Shown here: positions 8,785 through 17,874 of the stretch, in pieces
How positions within the stretch are numbered: the first letter of the stretch is position 1
How the letters are laid out: each line of letters starts with the position of its first letter
Assembly: GCF_963674925.1 (NCBI RefSeq)
Contig: NZ_OY771647.1
Span: 1,131,501 to 1,195,500 of the forward strand
Length of the DNA stretch: 64,000 nucleotides
DNA from: an uncultured Draconibacterium sp.
GTDB lineage: Bacteria; Bacteroidota; Bacteroidia; Bacteroidales; Prolixibacteraceae
Direction of reading: 5' to 3'
Translations under genes and position numbers: made by a program
The notes under the pieces: model-generated
Seen by the model: only the letters and a program-made list of their open reading frames with translations
Told to the model about the DNA's origin: nothing
Databases searched by the model: none

Positions 8785-10959
8785 TTAAGCCTGCGGAAGA
8801 GTAACAATAACAGACGTGCCTTTTCCTACTTCGCTTTCAATGCTTATAGTGCCTTTGTTCTTTTCAACAAAATCTTTTACAAGAACAAGGCCCAATCCGT
8901 TACTTTTTTCATTTTCAGTTCCTTGTGAATGGCTCTTGGAGCTGATGTCAAACAGCTTATTCAACTTTTCGGCATCAATTCCCAGGCCGGTATCGGTAAC
9001 TTTTATGGTAACTTCACTCTGGGGCGAGGCGAAAGTTTTAACATCGATTGACCCACCGCGTGGAGTAAATTTTATAGCATTGCTAACAATATTTCGGATA
9101 ATGGTTTGAAGCATATTGGCGTCAGACAATACTTTTAGTTGGTTATCGGTATCAAGCGAAATGGCTATTTGTTTTAGATTTGCCGATTGTTGCAATTTTT
9201 CAACCGTATTTTGGATCATACCTTTCAACTCAAGTTCTCTGGTATTTACCTCCATTTTTTTCACCTGCGATTGTGCCCAAAGCAAAAGGTTGTCGAGCAG
9301 GTCGCTGATGTTTTCTGATGATGATACGATTAGTTTCAGCAGCTTTTTCAGCTCACCTTTTTCAAGCGAATCAAATTCCTCGTGAAGGTGATCAAGAAAT
9401 GCTGTTTGTGTGTGAACCGGGCCGCGAAGATCATGGGCAATAATAGCAAAAAACTTATCTTTTGCAGCATTGGCCTCGGCAAGTTGAATATTGTTTTGGC
9501 GCAGTCGACGATTAAAAAAAAGAATAACAGCAGCAATTATAAGGGCAACCAAAATACCAATAATCATAAAAATGAGTGAAATACGATGTTGTTGCAGTGT
9601 TAGTCTGTTAATTTTGTTTTGTTGTTCTAAATCTTCAATCTGACTGTTTTTCGCATCAATTTCGTAAATGCCTTGTAGCTGCTCCATTTTAATGTTTACT
9701 GCACCCAATAGCATTGAATCCTGAATGTTTATCAATTGTTGCTGGCAATCCATGGCTTTTTCGAGGTTATCTAAACCCAGGTAGATCTCGCTAAGTTCTG
9801 AGTAAATATCAAGTTGTATGCGTTTTTGGTTGTTGATAATGGCCTGGTCGAGACCTTTCAAAATCATATCCAATCCTTCGCCGGTGCGCCCGGTGTTTAA
9901 GTAACACAATCCAAGGTATTGATAGATTGACGGTTTACTAAGCTGATCACCGACATCGGTTTTTCCTTCCAAAGCGTCTTTCAGGTATTTTTCTGCCAAG
10001 GCATAATTTCCGGAAGCATATTCAATACGACCCAGGTTCTTGTAAGCACTCGATATACCGTATTTCGAATTACTTGCCTTGTGGATTTCAAGTGTATATT
10101 CAATGTTTTTACGGGCTTCATACGTATTCCCCGCCTTTAAATTGAGAATACCTATCTGCTCGAAACAGATAACGACTCCGCTCTTATTTTGGTTGTCTTT
10201 AGCCAGTTCTTCGTAGGTTGCAAGTGACTGCTTGTAATAGTCCATTGCTTTTTCGTTTAGCTGAAGGTCGGCATAAATCCGTCCGAGCAGATAGGCAGCC
10301 CAGGCATAACCCTCAACATAATCGGCTTTTTCGTAATTCAACCGCGACTTAATAATGTACTCAATCGCACGGTCGTATAAGCCGTTTACCCTGAAGACTG
10401 TTCCCATCATTGAATAGGAGGCACCAACAGCACGGTAGTTCTCTGCCAGACGTCCCGTCTGTATCGCCATGTTAAAAGATTTGAGAGCTTCTAAGTGATC
10501 TCCCTGGGTGTGCTGGTTAATCCCCGAACGCAATAAGATATCGCTTTGGTACCAGAGGTCATCCAGCTCGTTGGCAACAACAAGTGCACTATCGAAGTAG
10601 GTTTGAGAAAGATTGATGTTGTTGGTTTCGTGGGCAATACGTCCCAGAATGAAAAAAGCATGCATTAGAAGCGATTTATCTTTTAGCTGCTTTGCATCAC
10701 TCAGTGCCGATTGTGCGACTATCTTTGCTTCAGTATTTTGATTCTCGAAAAGAAGCATTGCCAGTTCGAGCTGGGCGTTTATTTTATTTTCTCCCTTTTC
10801 ATTTTGTATTACCCGGCGCAAACTATCTGCTTGTTCTTCAATAACTGTAGTCCCGTAACTTAAGTTTTGCCCCAGAAAAAGCAGCAAAAAAAACATTAAT
10901 TGGGTTACTATTCGGTTTCTGATCATTAGAGCTCCGGTATTAGCAGATAAATTTGTCAA
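8785..10959 (-). CDS. TPR-containing sensor histidine kinase
   Basis: A 724-residue protein: signal/anchor at the N-terminus, tetratricopeptide repeats over about residues 60-420 (periplasmic), a coiled-coil linker, one transmembrane segment (about 460-482), then HisKA with FFAIIAHDLRGP (His509) and HATPase with NIVSNAIKFTP, DTGLGI and GLGLVLVKDF. No receiver or DNA-binding domain is attached, so a partner regulator must be elsewhere. Met12 (position 10926, MIRNRIVTQLMFF) gives a better signal sequence and may be the true start. This architecture is common in Bacteroidota as a stand-alone signalling kinase. Confidence 0.88.
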   Translation of the reverse strand: MTNLSANTGALMIRNRIVTQLMFFLLLFLGQNLSYGTTVIEEQADSLRRVIQNEKGENKINAQLELAMLLFENQNTEAKIVAQSALSDAKQLKDKSLLMHAFFILGRIAHETNNINLSQTYFDSALVVANELDDLWYQSDILLRSGINQHTQGDHLEALKSFNMAIQTGRLAENYRAVGASYSMMGTVFRVNGLYDRAIEYIIKSRLNYEKADYVEGYAWAAYLLGRIYADLQLNEKAMDYYKQSLATYEELAKDNQNKSGVVICFEQIGILNLKAGNTYEARKNIEYTLEIHKASNSKYGISSAYKNLGRIEYASGNYALAEKYLKDALEGKTDVGDQLSKPSIYQYLGLCYLNTGRTGEGLDMILKGLDQAIINNQKRIQLDIYSELSEIYLGLDNLEKAMDCQQQLINIQDSMLLGAVNIKMEQLQGIYEIDAKNSQIEDLEQQNKINRLTLQQHRISLIFMIIGILVALIIAAVILFFNRRLRQNNIQLAEANAAKDKFFAIIAHDLRGPVHTQTAFLDHLHEEFDSLEKGELKKLLKLIVSSSENISDLLDNLLLWAQSQVKKMEVNTRELELKGMIQNTVEKLQQSANLKQIAISLDTDNQLKVLSDANMLQTIIRNIVSNAIKFTPRGGSIDVKTFASPQSEVTIKVTDTGLGIDAEKLNKLFDISSKSHSQGTENEKSNGLGLVLVKDFVEKNKGTISIESEVGKGTSVIVTLPQA

Positions 10960-11299
10960 AATCTTTTATCAATAACTGTCTGAAGGGTAAAAATACAATT
11001 TAACTAGATTTTCTAACAAATAAATTGAAAACGTGTTTATTTCTAAATTTCAGAAAATAGCACGTTCGTATAAAAACAGCAGGAAACAGATCTCATGAAT
11101 ACCTTTAATAACTCTGGTTTCGGGTGTTTTACAATGTTCTTTTTTTGATATAAAATTTTCCCAATATTTACTAAGTGTCAGCAAAACAGGGAGTAAAATG
11201 AATTATAGTTGTTGCCGGTATTTAATCAAATAATTCCCCTCGGCTTTGCCACGGAGATAGTCAACTTCAAGGATTTTCTTTATTTATAAAAAACTCCTT
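10960..11299. other. 340-bp intergenic region, no gene seen
   Basis: AT-rich spacer between two minus-strand genes. It should contain the promoter of the TPR kinase. No convincing TTTG/TAnnTTTG pair, hairpin or conserved small frame was found. Confidence 0.4.
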
Positions 11300-12409
11300 T
11301 TAAGCGTGAAATACCAGTAGCGGTATCTCTGAATGGAACACCATTTTACGCGCTAAACTGGGGTTGAAAAGCCGCGATATCATACCTCGTTTATGCGTAG
11401 TGAGTGCCAGAATATCAACCGGGTCGTTTTTAATTGTGCTTTCAAGCGTGTCTAATACATTGTTCCCCATAATCAGCTTACACTCAAACTCCTTGCTCTC
11501 GTATTTCTTGTGCAAAATATCTTTCATTCCTTCCAGCCGGGCAATGTCCCAGCCATATTCGTCGGGAAGACCAACATGTGCACAAACAACTCTTACTTCA
11601 TACGATTTTACAATGCTCATTAGTTTATCGAGTGCAGTAAAATCCTTTTCATCGAAATTGGTAGCATACAACACTTCTTTAAAATCTTCAACCGGTTTCA
11701 GTTCCATATTTTCAGGGATAACCAATACCGGAACAGAGGCGTTGTACATTACATCGGCGGTTACACTGCCCACTGTGCCGGGCCACGATTTATCGCCACC
11801 GCGGCCAATTACAATAAGCCGTGTAGGCTGTTCATTGGCAAAGGCCAGAATGTCTTCTTCGGCATAACCGGGCTTAACGATATATTCAGGATTTACATTT
11901 TCCCATCTATCCGCTCCGATACTTGTCACCAATGGAGCCAGGAAATTTTTAAATTGTTGGTTGGCTTCTTCCTCGGCATCTTCGGTTTGTTTTAAAAGGG
12001 TGGTGTCGTACGGATAAATGTCGCCGTAAGGTATTGAAAAGCGAACCGGACTAATATACGAGTGCATAATTACCAGTTTAGCATTCAGGTGTTCGGCAAT
12101 GTTAAAAGCCATTTCTACAGCTTTTTCCGATACGGTTGAAAAGTCGATGGGGACAAGGATTTGGCCGGGTTTGCTAACTTTTTTCTGTTTCCCCGATTTT
12201 AGTCCCAGCAGTAAATCAACTTCTTTAAAGGCTTCGTTCAGGTCGTTTTCCAATATTTTAACCCGAACGGTTGAGGTGGCTGCTCCTTCAATTAAATGTA
12301 CGTCTTCAAGCTCACATTTAATTCCTTTTTCCTCTAAACGCATTTTCAAGATATGGGCGCGCGCCAGAGGTAATACTACGATTGTAACTAGTTTTTCACT
12401 CATGGCCAA
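11300..12409 (-). CDS. Universal stress protein, DUF2007-like domain fused to two UspA domains
   Basis: A 369-residue cytoplasmic protein. Residues 1-75 (LVTIVVLPLARAHILKMRLE... onward) look like a DUF2007-type signal-transducing domain. Residues about 80-225 form a complete UspA domain with an ATP-binding GRGG-x8-GSVT motif. Residues about 235-369 form a second UspA domain whose nucleotide motif is degenerate (THKRGMISRLFNPSLAR). Double-Usp proteins bind ATP in one half and dimerise through the other. The N-terminal fusion is less usual. The gene is monocistronic and divergent from the aldo/keto reductase. The start could alternatively be Met3. Confidence 0.88.
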   Translation of the reverse strand: MAMSEKLVTIVVLPLARAHILKMRLEEKGIKCELEDVHLIEGAATSTVRVKILENDLNEAFKEVDLLLGLKSGKQKKVSKPGQILVPIDFSTVSEKAVEMAFNIAEHLNAKLVIMHSYISPVRFSIPYGDIYPYDTTLLKQTEDAEEEANQQFKNFLAPLVTSIGADRWENVNPEYIVKPGYAEEDILAFANEQPTRLIVIGRGGDKSWPGTVGSVTADVMYNASVPVLVIPENMELKPVEDFKEVLYATNFDEKDFTALDKLMSIVKSYEVRVVCAHVGLPDEYGWDIARLEGMKDILHKKYESKEFECKLIMGNNVLDTLESTIKNDPVDILALTTHKRGMISRLFNPSLARKMVFHSEIPLLVFHA

Positions 12410-12631
12410 TTAATTTTAGTTTCTATATTGTTTATATGGTTTTAAGGCCGATTAGTTTCAGAAAAGGACTGAAATCTTGTGTCGGCCGCACTTTTATGGG
12501 GGTGTTGAAAACGATGATTGGATATTGGTTTAGAGAAGTGGTAAAAGAATAATAACTTTAGCGATGCAAATGACTTTGTTTAACTACGATTCAGAATGCA
12601 TTTTTAGCAATAACCAATTAAATTTAATAGT

Positions 12632-13615
12632 ATGACCTATGTTCCAAAAGAATCGAGATACGATGAAATGCTGTACAACCGTTGTGGTAAATGGGGGCTG
12701 AAACTGCCTGCCGTTTCATTGGGTTTATGGCATAACTTTGGCGGCATTGATGTTTTTGAAAATGGCCGGGCCATGTTGCACCGGGCTTTTGATTTGGGTA
12801 TCACACATTTCGATCTGGCTAATAATTACGGTCCGCCTCCGGGTTCGGCAGAAGAAAATTTTGGTAAGATTTTAAAGCAGGATTTTAGTGCTTACCGCGA
12901 TGAACTGATCATTTCAAGTAAAGCGGGTTATCTGATGTGGCCCGGGCCTTATGGCGAATGGGGCAGCCGCAAATATGTGCTGGCCAGTCTCGACCAGAGT
13001 TTAAAACGAATGGGATTGGAATACGTTGATATTTTTTATTCTCACCGCCCTGATCCCGACACGCCGCTGGAGGAAACAATGTTGGCTTTGGACCGGGCAG
13101 TGCGATCGGGAAAAGCCTTGTATGTGGGTATTTCAAATTATCCGGCCGACATGGCCAAAGAAGCATCGCGTATATTGAAAGAACTGGGAACTCCGTGTTT
13201 GATTCATCAGCCACGTTATTCGATGTTTGAACGCTGGGTAGAAAACGGACTGCTGGATGTTTTGGAAGACGAAGGAATTGGTTGTATTCCGTTTTCGCCA
13301 CTTGCGCAAGGTTTGCTAACCAATAAATACCTCAAAGGTATTCCTGAAGGATCGAGAGCAACCCGCGAAGTTTTTCTGAAGAAAGAACATGTTGAAACGG
13401 CTCACGACAAAATTGTGGCTTTAAATACTGTCGCACAGGAGCGTGGCCAGTCGTTGGCGCAAATGGCGCTGGCATGGATATTACGCGATAAAAGAATTAC
13501 TTCGGTGCTGATTGGAGCAAGCTCGGTAAAACAATTGGATGATAATGTGGAAATGCTGAAGAACCGTAGTTTTTCGGAAGAGGAGTTAGCGGCTATCGAA
13601 AAGATTTTGAAGTAG
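12632..13615 (+). CDS. gpr: L-glyceraldehyde 3-phosphate reductase-type aldo/keto reductase
   Basis: A 327-residue (alpha/beta)8 NADPH-dependent reductase closely resembling E. coli YghZ/Gpr throughout: GLKLPAVSLGLWHNFG, HFDLANNYGPPPGSAEENFG, ELIISSKAGYLMWPGPYG and LEYVDIFYSHR all match the family signature. The catalytic tetrad is visible as Asp61, Tyr66, Lys97 and His138, with the NADPH-binding SVLIGASS near the C-terminus. The family reduces L-glyceraldehyde 3-phosphate and other small aldehydes such as methylglyoxal in detoxification. It is about 20 residues shorter at the C-terminus than E. coli Gpr. Confidence 0.9.
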   Translation: MTYVPKESRYDEMLYNRCGKWGLKLPAVSLGLWHNFGGIDVFENGRAMLHRAFDLGITHFDLANNYGPPPGSAEENFGKILKQDFSAYRDELIISSKAGYLMWPGPYGEWGSRKYVLASLDQSLKRMGLEYVDIFYSHRPDPDTPLEETMLALDRAVRSGKALYVGISNYPADMAKEASRILKELGTPCLIHQPRYSMFERWVENGLLDVLEDEGIGCIPFSPLAQGLLTNKYLKGIPEGSRATREVFLKKEHVETAHDKIVALNTVAQERGQSLAQMALAWILRDKRITSVLIGASSVKQLDDNVEMLKNRSFSEEELAAIEKILK

Positions 13616-13618
13616 GAC

Positions 13619-13702
13619 TGTCATTTCGAATGAGGAACGACTGAGAAATCTATTGCAGTTTTGCTGCCAAGATACAGATTTCTCACTTTGTTCGAAATGA
13701 CA
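13619..13702. repeat. REP-like palindrome, TGTCATTTCGAA family, gene-free copy
   Basis: The left arm TGTCATTTCGAATGAGGAAC...GAGAAATCT and the right arm CAGATTTCTC...TTCGAAATGACA form an imperfect inverted repeat starting 3 bp after the gpr stop. Arms share TGTCATTTCGA and GAGAAATCT boxes with the three elements at 44.03-44.60 kb, so it belongs to the same family. Confidence 0.85.
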
Positions 13703-13719
13703 TATAAGTACCAATAAAA

Positions 13720-13745
13720 AAAAGGCTCGCAATTGCGAGCCTTTT
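13720..13745. terminator. Bidirectional rho-independent terminator
   Basis: Perfect hairpin AAAAGGCTCGC-AATT-GCGAGCCTTTT with A and T tracts on both sides, between gpr (+) and the small membrane protein gene (-). Confidence 0.85.
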
Positions 13746-13763
13746 AGTTCTATAATACGTGGT

Positions 13764-13931
13764 TTACATTCCAAATAACTTTTCCAATCCCCAGAAGAGA
13801 CTGAAAATAATTGCCATTCCGGCAATAGCACCTGCGGCCAGTGTAAAAATAAAGTTTAATGGCAGCATCTTTTTCTCATTCTCAGTATTCATCTTAATGA
13901 CGATCTGATTCTGATTTGCTTTCGTTTCCAT
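13764..13931 (-). CDS. Small single-pass membrane protein (55 aa)
   Basis: A short frame reading METKANQNQIVIKMNTENEK, then KMLPLNFIFTLAAGAIAG, MAIIFSLFWG and a LEKLFGM tail. A charged N-terminal half precedes one clear transmembrane helix (about residues 26-47). It ends directly before a strong terminator. Its size, clean hydrophobic segment and isolated position suggest a real small protein. No family recognised. Confidence 0.6.
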   Translation of the reverse strand: METKANQNQIVIKMNTENEKKMLPLNFIFTLAAGAIAGMAIIFSLFWGLEKLFGM

Positions 13932-14200
13932 TCAATTAATATTTAGTTGCCCAATCCAAAAAAGTATAAAAGTTTCAATTGTTATTTTCTGTATGTTATT
14001 TGGGATCGGACTGTTTCTAATTTTCTTCTTTGTCGAATAAAAGACTAAAAAGTATGCAACAAAGATATGGCTTTTTCTATTAACAGTCCAAAAAACATGT
14101 TTTAGAGCAGCTGTTTGTTAAATTCGTGTTAACGTGGCAGTTACAGAACAGGGTGGAATATTGTTGCTATAAATCAATTGAGAATAAGGCCAGTATGTAC

Positions 14201-14230
14201 CAAAAAGAGGAGCTTTTTAAGCTCCTCTTG
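14201..14230 (-). terminator. Rho-independent terminator of pheS
   Basis: On the minus strand the hairpin AAGAGGAGCTT-AA-AAGCTCCTCTT is followed by a T run, 26 bp after the pheS stop codon. Confidence 0.8.
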
Positions 14231-14255
14231 ATCTATATGGTGATTTGTTTTTATT

Positions 14256-15275
14256 TTAAGTAGCCGACTCAAATTGTTTCAGAAAACGCACATCGTTTTC
14301 GAAGAAATGGCGGATGTCTTTAATTCCGTAACGCAACATTGTTATACGTTCTATTCCCATTCCAAAGGCAAAGCCTGTGTATTTTTTACTGTCGATATTA
14401 CAAAGCTCCAATACATTTGGATCAACCATTCCGCAGCCCAGAATTTCGAGCCAGCCGGTGTATTTACAAACGTTACATCCTTTGCCTCCACAAATCGAGC
14501 AGCTTACATCCATTTCGGCACTTGGCTCGGTAAATGGGAAGTATGATGGACGCAAACGGATTTTTGTTTCTTCGCCAAATAACTCTTTGGCAAACTGTAA
14601 CAGCGTTTGTTTTAGGTCGGCAAACGAAACATTCTCGTCGACATACAAACCTTCAATTTGGTGGAAAATACAATGCGAACGTGCAGAAATTGCTTCGTTA
14701 CGGAAAACACGCCCCGGGAAAATAGCACGGATAGGCGGCTCGGTGCGCTCCATTACACGAATCTGAACACTTGAAGTGTGGGTACGCAAAAGCACATCCG
14801 GATCTTTTTCGATAAAGAAAGTATCCTGCATATCTCGGGCAGGGTGTTCCGGCGGAAAATTCAAAGCCGAAAATACATGCCAGTCGTCTTCAATCTCAGG
14901 CCCTTCGGCAACGGTAAATCCAAGGCGGGCAAAAATTCCGATAATCTCGTTTTTTACCAGCGAAAGCGGATGACGTGTTCCCAGTTTCATCGGCTCACCG
15001 GGCATGGTTAAATCCTGTCCGGAAGTTTCGCTGCCATTGTTCTCAAAACCTTCTTTTAGTGTGTTAATTTTTTCTAAAGCAAAAGTTTTAAGCGTATTAA
15101 TGGCCTGTCCAACTTCCTTTTTCTGTTCGGCAGGAACAGTTTTAAAGTCGTTGAATAATTGGCCGATCAATCCTTTTTTGCTGATGTATTTTATGCGCAG
15201 CTCCTCTACCTCTTCCTTGCTTGAAGCTACAATAGCGTCGATTTCTTCCTGTAATGCTTTGATTTTGTCTAACAT
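14256..15275 (-). CDS. pheS: Phenylalanine--tRNA ligase alpha subunit
   Basis: A 339-residue class II aminoacyl-tRNA synthetase subunit. The N-terminal coiled coil (residues 1-90) contains the conserved RIKYISKKGLIGQLFND-like segment. Motif 2 appears around RVFRNEAISARSHCIFHQIEG, then FTEPSAEMDVSC, and motif 3 is GFAFGMGIERITMLRYGI. Two CxxC pairs (CSICGGKGCNVC) match the bacterial PheS zinc-like insert. It charges tRNA-Phe together with PheT, which is not in the window. A TATCTTTG box (-7 type) lies about 24-31 bp upstream of the ATG. Confidence 0.97.
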   Translation of the reverse strand: MLDKIKALQEEIDAIVASSKEEVEELRIKYISKKGLIGQLFNDFKTVPAEQKKEVGQAINTLKTFALEKINTLKEGFENNGSETSGQDLTMPGEPMKLGTRHPLSLVKNEIIGIFARLGFTVAEGPEIEDDWHVFSALNFPPEHPARDMQDTFFIEKDPDVLLRTHTSSVQIRVMERTEPPIRAIFPGRVFRNEAISARSHCIFHQIEGLYVDENVSFADLKQTLLQFAKELFGEETKIRLRPSYFPFTEPSAEMDVSCSICGGKGCNVCKYTGWLEILGCGMVDPNVLELCNIDSKKYTGFAFGMGIERITMLRYGIKDIRHFFENDVRFLKQFESAT

Positions 15276-15298
15276 CCTTGTTCGTTTAAACTGAGGTG

Positions 15299-15306
15299 CA
15301 AAGATA
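15299..15306 (-). promoter_or_regulatory. Candidate Bacteroidota -7 element of pheS
   Basis: On the minus strand TATCTTTG fits the TAnnTTTG consensus and lies 24 bp before the pheS ATG. No clear TTTG -33 box at the usual spacing was seen. Confidence 0.5.
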
Positions 15307-15356
15307 ATGATTCAGATTATAGTGAATAAGAACAGGGCAACAATATTTTGGACTGA

Positions 15357-15388
15357 TTTGCCGGGATTCAGGTTTTTAACTACTTTTG
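15357..15388 (+). promoter_or_regulatory. Promoter of tRNA-Arg (TTTG-N20-TACTTTTG)
   Basis: TTTG at 15357-15360 and TACTTTTG at 15381-15388 are separated by 20 bp, an exact match to the Bacteroidota housekeeping sigma promoter. The tRNA begins 12 bp after the -7 box. Confidence 0.85.
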
Positions 15389-15400
15389 CGCCACATTTAT

Positions 15401-15472
15401 GGTCCCGTAGTTCAACGGATAGAATAGCAGTTTCCTAAACTGTAGATATGGGTTCGATTCCCGTCGGGACTA
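15401..15472 (+). tRNA. tRNA-Arg, anticodon CCT
   Basis: Cloverleaf readable by eye: acceptor GGTCCCG/CGGGACT, D-arm GTTC/GAAT, anticodon stem GCAGT/ACTGT with loop TTCCTAA (anticodon CCT), T-arm ATGGG-TTCGATT-CCCGT and discriminator A. CA is encoded directly after it. It decodes AGG. It has its own strong promoter and no tRNA neighbours. Confidence 0.95.
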
Positions 15473-15508
15473 CAAAGGTCGCTGACTTTCAGTGGCCTTT
15501 TGTTTTTT

Positions 15509-16417
15509 TCAGCCATGCATAAACACCGGCCTGGTATTTTTGGCCAGAGCCAGCAGCTCTTTTGTTTCTTCTTCTTCAATAGGATTAAAATCCTGCATAA
15601 ACTCCAAAGCTTTTAAAAACAAGGTGTACTCACCCGGAGGAATAGCGGCAGTTACCTTTTTCGATAGGGTATAACGAAGTGCCAGTTTCATAATGCGTTC
15701 ATCGTCGATGGGTTGGTACCAGCAGTTTTTAAAAATCAGATCTTCCTTTTCGCCAAATGTGGTAAGTGCCATAGCTTTTAAAGCCAGAATCCCAATACCC
15801 TGTTTTTCGGCTTCGGCATAAACCTGTGGTCCAAAGTCGCCGGCATTCCAGCAGGCAAAATTAATAGGGAAAAGTATCGAATCGAAATTAAAGTTTTTCA
15901 GCGCAAATAAAGCTGCTTTAACCGAATGTGCCGAAAAACCAATATGTTTTATTTTGCCATCCCTTTTGGCTTTTACCAGTGTTTCCAGCGCGCCGTTTTT
16001 ACCAAAAACAGTTTGAACTTCATCATCGGTAGTTAGCTCGTGCAACTGGTACAGATCAAAATAATCGGTTTGTAATTTTCGCAGCGAGTTTTCCAGGTCG
16101 TTTTGTGCACCGGCGGCATCGCGTTGCCGGGTTTTGCAGGCCAAAAAGGTATTTTTTCGGTAGGGTTTAAGTGCCGGACCCAAACGATCTTCGGCATTGC
16201 CGTATTTGGGAGCCACATCAAAATAATTTACACCTAAATCAAAAGCTTTGGCTACCAATACGTTGGCAAATTCCTGTGGATTGTCGTTCAGCATTATTCC
16301 TCCAAAACCAATTATCGAAAGTTCTTCATTCGTTTTACCCAATTTACGTTTGGGAATGGAATAATCAGCCGGGAAATCTTTACCAAATTCTTTAATTGCA
16401 GAAATAAGTGTTTTCAT
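15509..16417 (-). CDS. Aldo/keto reductase
   Basis: A 302-residue (alpha/beta)8 oxidoreductase beginning IPKRKLGKTNEELSIIGFGG. The catalytic tetrad is Asp67 and Tyr72 (NYFDVAPKYGNAE), Lys95 (FLACKT) and His126 (YQLHEL). It resembles the AKR branch in Bacteroidota related to predicted ferredoxin-linked or sugar oxidoreductases. The C-terminal extension (EEEETKELLALAKN) has no Fe-S cysteines. Substrate unknown. It is convergent with the tRNA-Arg gene and monocistronic. Confidence 0.88.
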   Translation of the reverse strand: MKTLISAIKEFGKDFPADYSIPKRKLGKTNEELSIIGFGGIMLNDNPQEFANVLVAKAFDLGVNYFDVAPKYGNAEDRLGPALKPYRKNTFLACKTRQRDAAGAQNDLENSLRKLQTDYFDLYQLHELTTDDEVQTVFGKNGALETLVKAKRDGKIKHIGFSAHSVKAALFALKNFNFDSILFPINFACWNAGDFGPQVYAEAEKQGIGILALKAMALTTFGEKEDLIFKNCWYQPIDDERIMKLALRYTLSKKVTAAIPPGEYTLFLKALEFMQDFNPIEEEETKELLALAKNTRPVFMHG

Positions 16418-16599
16418 GCTATTGGTTTAAATTATTCGAATTGCTATCAAAGCTACAATTTTTCTAAAGGATATAAAAAGGCTGCCATTAGCAAAGCTTC
16501 TGTAAAATAGACACATTGCATACCTGTAAATGCAGCTCCCGAGACAGAAAAATTCTAAAAAAAGCTTAAAAAGGCAAAAAATATTTATCAATGTTTTGA

Positions 16600-16705
16600 T
16601 AACTAAATACTTTTTTGTTCATTTGTATTGTCGTGCGTTCAGCACGATGTGTGTTTGGGGGTTAACATTAGTAAAAGGGCAGTTGTTGAACTGCCCTTTC
16701 TTCGT
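16600..16705 (+). ncRNA. Possible small transcript ending in a strong terminator
   Basis: Between two genes lies a hairpin (CGTGC-GTTCA-GCACG near 16632) followed by a strong terminator AAAGGGCAGTT-GTT-GAACTGCCCTTTC (16673-16700). No plus-strand gene ends here, so the terminator may close a small RNA. No promoter was identified with confidence. Confidence 0.3.
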
Positions 16706-16797
16706 ATATATAAGTTTGTTAACATTCCTGAAAAGCCGTATCTTTTAGCTTAGTTTGATAAGATTTACGATTTCATCTGTACTTAATTCTGATTAAA

Positions 16798-17541
16798 ATG
16801 AAAAGACAACTTTTAATTGTAATTTTTCTCATTACAATTATGTTTGGTACAAGTGCTCAAGACAAAGGAACCGGATTAGAACAAGATTCCGTATTTCGTA
16901 TCAACGAAATAAGCCTTGTTGTGACAGATTTAATCGATGGTAGTTATCAATTCAGGTACGAGCGAAAGTTATCAGATCATATTTCAGTTGGGTTGGGTTC
17001 GGCTTTTAAAACCAAGGAGGGTTTGATAACTATTTCGGGAATTGACAGAGAACGTTTAAAAACAGGAGATATTACTTACTCAGGCATGAAACTCATTCCT
17101 GATATCAGGTATTACCTGAATAAAACTCAACAGTATCAGCTCGATGGCTTTTATTTTGGCGCATATGCAAAATACTTCCATTTTTCCTCTGGTATTAACG
17201 GCGCGTATATATCTACAGCGATGAATGAATATGACCTGGATATGGATGTAAATATCAATATCTTATCGGTGGGTTTAATGGTTGGTTATAAGCTGGCATT
17301 AAACAATAGGTTCACTGTTGATTTTCTGATTTTTGGCCCGGGAACCGGTAATCATAGGTACAAGTTGAAAAATAGAACGGAATTACCCGAAGAGTTTTAT
17401 GAAGACTTAAACGATGCACTGCAGAATTTCAGCGTATTTGATGTAGTGCACAGTGATTTTCGTTTTGACTTGCGAGACAGAAGTACAAGTTTTTCAACAT
17501 TATCTTTTCGCTACGGACTCACAGTCGGATATACTTTTTAG
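16798..17541 (+). CDS. Outer membrane beta-barrel protein (247 aa)
   Basis: The protein has a Sec signal peptide (cleavage near GTSAQ, residue 20) and alternating amphipathic segments such as SYQFRYERKLSDHISVGLG, LIPDIRYYL, FYFGAYAKYF and SVGLMVGYKL. It ends in the typical terminal strand FRYGLTVGYTF with C-terminal Phe. This is the small-porin/DUF3575-like layout. Nothing points to a substrate. It is monocistronic. Confidence 0.7.
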   Translation: MKRQLLIVIFLITIMFGTSAQDKGTGLEQDSVFRINEISLVVTDLIDGSYQFRYERKLSDHISVGLGSAFKTKEGLITISGIDRERLKTGDITYSGMKLIPDIRYYLNKTQQYQLDGFYFGAYAKYFHFSSGINGAYISTAMNEYDLDMDVNINILSVGLMVGYKLALNNRFTVDFLIFGPGTGNHRYKLKNRTELPEEFYEDLNDALQNFSVFDVVHSDFRFDLRDRSTSFSTLSFRYGLTVGYTF

Positions 17542-17779
17542 TGGAGGTATTAAACAACATTAGCGATTGATCTACAGGTGCTTTGGATTAAATACCTGCC
17601 AGTATTTACAAATATTCTATATAATTTAATTATTGTTAATAGCTGACATGTAGTTAGTTAGTGCAAAATAAATGCGATTTGTCATGGGTGTTTATTCATA
17701 ATTGTTGTACCTTGTAAAGGTTAAACTTAATGTGCTGTATATAGACTTTAGCAAGCATTAAGAGAAACACATTCATAAT

Positions 17780-17810
17780 AGGCCGGTTGTTGAACCGGCC
17801 TTTACTTTTT
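17780..17810 (+). terminator. Rho-independent terminator, possibly of a small RNA
   Basis: AGGCCGGTT-GTT-GAACCGGCCT followed by TTACTTTTT, about 240 bp after the preceding stop codon and just before the sulfatase-activating gene. It could end the upstream beta-barrel gene transcript or a short RNA from about 17690. Confidence 0.6.
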
Positions 17811-17874
17811 AATAAAATACTTCTAAACCTTTTGTTTGTTCTTAGGTTATAGATAGAAATTCTAACCGGACAAA

